Shown in pieces: positions 5,044-5,259 of a DNA stretch of 5,259 nt. This DNA is from an uncultured Sutterella sp. (GTDB lineage Bacteria > Pseudomonadota > Gammaproteobacteria > Burkholderiales > Burkholderiaceae_F): NCBI GenBank assembly GCA_900770335.1, contig CAAGKD010000047.1:1-5259 (forward strand), in the 5' to 3' direction. The position numbers and the translations under genes are program-made. Positions within the stretch are counted from its first letter, which is position 1. Each line of letters starts with the position of its first letter. Below the pieces are notes generated by a model. It saw nothing but the letters and a program-made list of their open reading frames with translations, was not told the origin of the DNA and did no database searches.

Positions 5044-5259
5044 CTTTCCGAACTGCAGATGCTTCCTGCGGCCTTCAGGCCGCCGCCCCGGGCGAGATCC
5101 GCCGTTCGCCGCTCTACGCCCAGGTCTCGGCCGCCATCGAGCGGCGGCTTCTTGAGCGCGCCTGGCCGATCGACTCAGCCCTGCCGCCCGAGCCCGAGCT
5201 TGCGCGGATCTTCGGCGTGAGCGTGGGCACCGTGAGAAAGGCCGTCGACGAGCTCGAGG
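5040..5259 (+). CDS. GntR-family transcriptional regulator, N-terminal part
   Basis: The first 73 residues are visible before the right edge. Residues 24-42 (PLYAQVSAAIERRLLERAW) are the classic first helix of the GntR winged helix-turn-helix domain. Residues 48-73 follow the pattern LPPEPELARIFGVSVGTVRKAVDELE with only minor changes: the proline-rich wing, the ELA helix and the TVRKAVDEL recognition helix. The effector-binding domain (UTRA, FCD or other) lies beyond the window, so the subfamily and ligand are unknown; the recognition-helix wording is most like HutC-type members. The start is uncertain: in-frame ATGs at 4971, 5034 and 5040 are all open and none has a good Shine-Dalgarno. I chose 5040 because it leaves the shortest tail before the domain. 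The gene diverges from the amidohydrolase across 85 bp, which suggests it controls that gene and itself. Confidence 0.85.
   Translation, partial: MTFRTADASCGLQAAAPGEIRRSPLYAQVSAAIERRLLERAWPIDSALPPEPELARIFGVSVGTVRKAVDELE

Overview
The window looks like chromosomal or accessory DNA from a GC-rich proteobacterium. The gene set (a DcuC-type dicarboxylate carrier, an AbgA-like M20 amidohydrolase, an Rpn-family nuclease and a His-rich exported metal protein) would fit a host-associated Burkholderiales such as the Sutterellaceae. That assignment is an inference from composition and family content; no marker gene is present.

Layout from left to right. (1) Positions 1-343, minus strand: the N-terminal 114 residues of an exported His/Cys-rich, probably metal-binding protein that runs off the left edge. 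Its upstream leader (344-426) is GC-rich and can form alternative stems. (2) Positions 527-1414, minus strand: a 295-residue protein with a Gly/Ala-rich middle and a C-terminal HNH nuclease-type motif, resembling an orphan toxin module. (3) Positions 1476-2417, plus strand, divergent from (2): an Rpn/PD-(D/E)XK 'putative transposase' nuclease with the typical E-G-R repeat tail. Its composition is visibly less GC-rich than its neighbours. (4) Positions 2418-2529: a GC-rich stretch with small inverted repeats, into which the next gene's reading frame runs after losing its homology. (5) Positions 2437-3567, minus strand: a DcuC-family transporter that follows the family up to the conserved Thr-Gly-Ser motif, then changes to a 30-residue Arg-rich tail. 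About 90 family residues (the last membrane segments) are missing, so it is probably a pseudogene or a damaged carrier. (6) Positions 3674-4954, minus strand: an intact M20D amidohydrolase most like AbgA, upstream of dcuC and probably cotranscribed with it. (7) Positions 5040-5259, plus strand: the start of a GntR-family regulator, divergent from the amidohydrolase, with a 19-bp inverted repeat over its start region.

Working model (inference): the right half is a small catabolic unit in which a GntR regulator controls an amide- or peptide-cleaving hydrolase and a dicarboxylate carrier. The left half carries two nuclease genes transcribed back to back from a gap of about 60 bp. The carrier's lost 3' end faces the Rpn gene, so the simplest reading is that rearrangement or acquisition of the nuclease-bearing segment destroyed the end of dcuC. 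The nuclease pair, the orphan HNH protein and the transporter break are the parts most worth a second look. I did not find CRISPR arrays, RNA genes, or an insertion sequence with recognisable ends.
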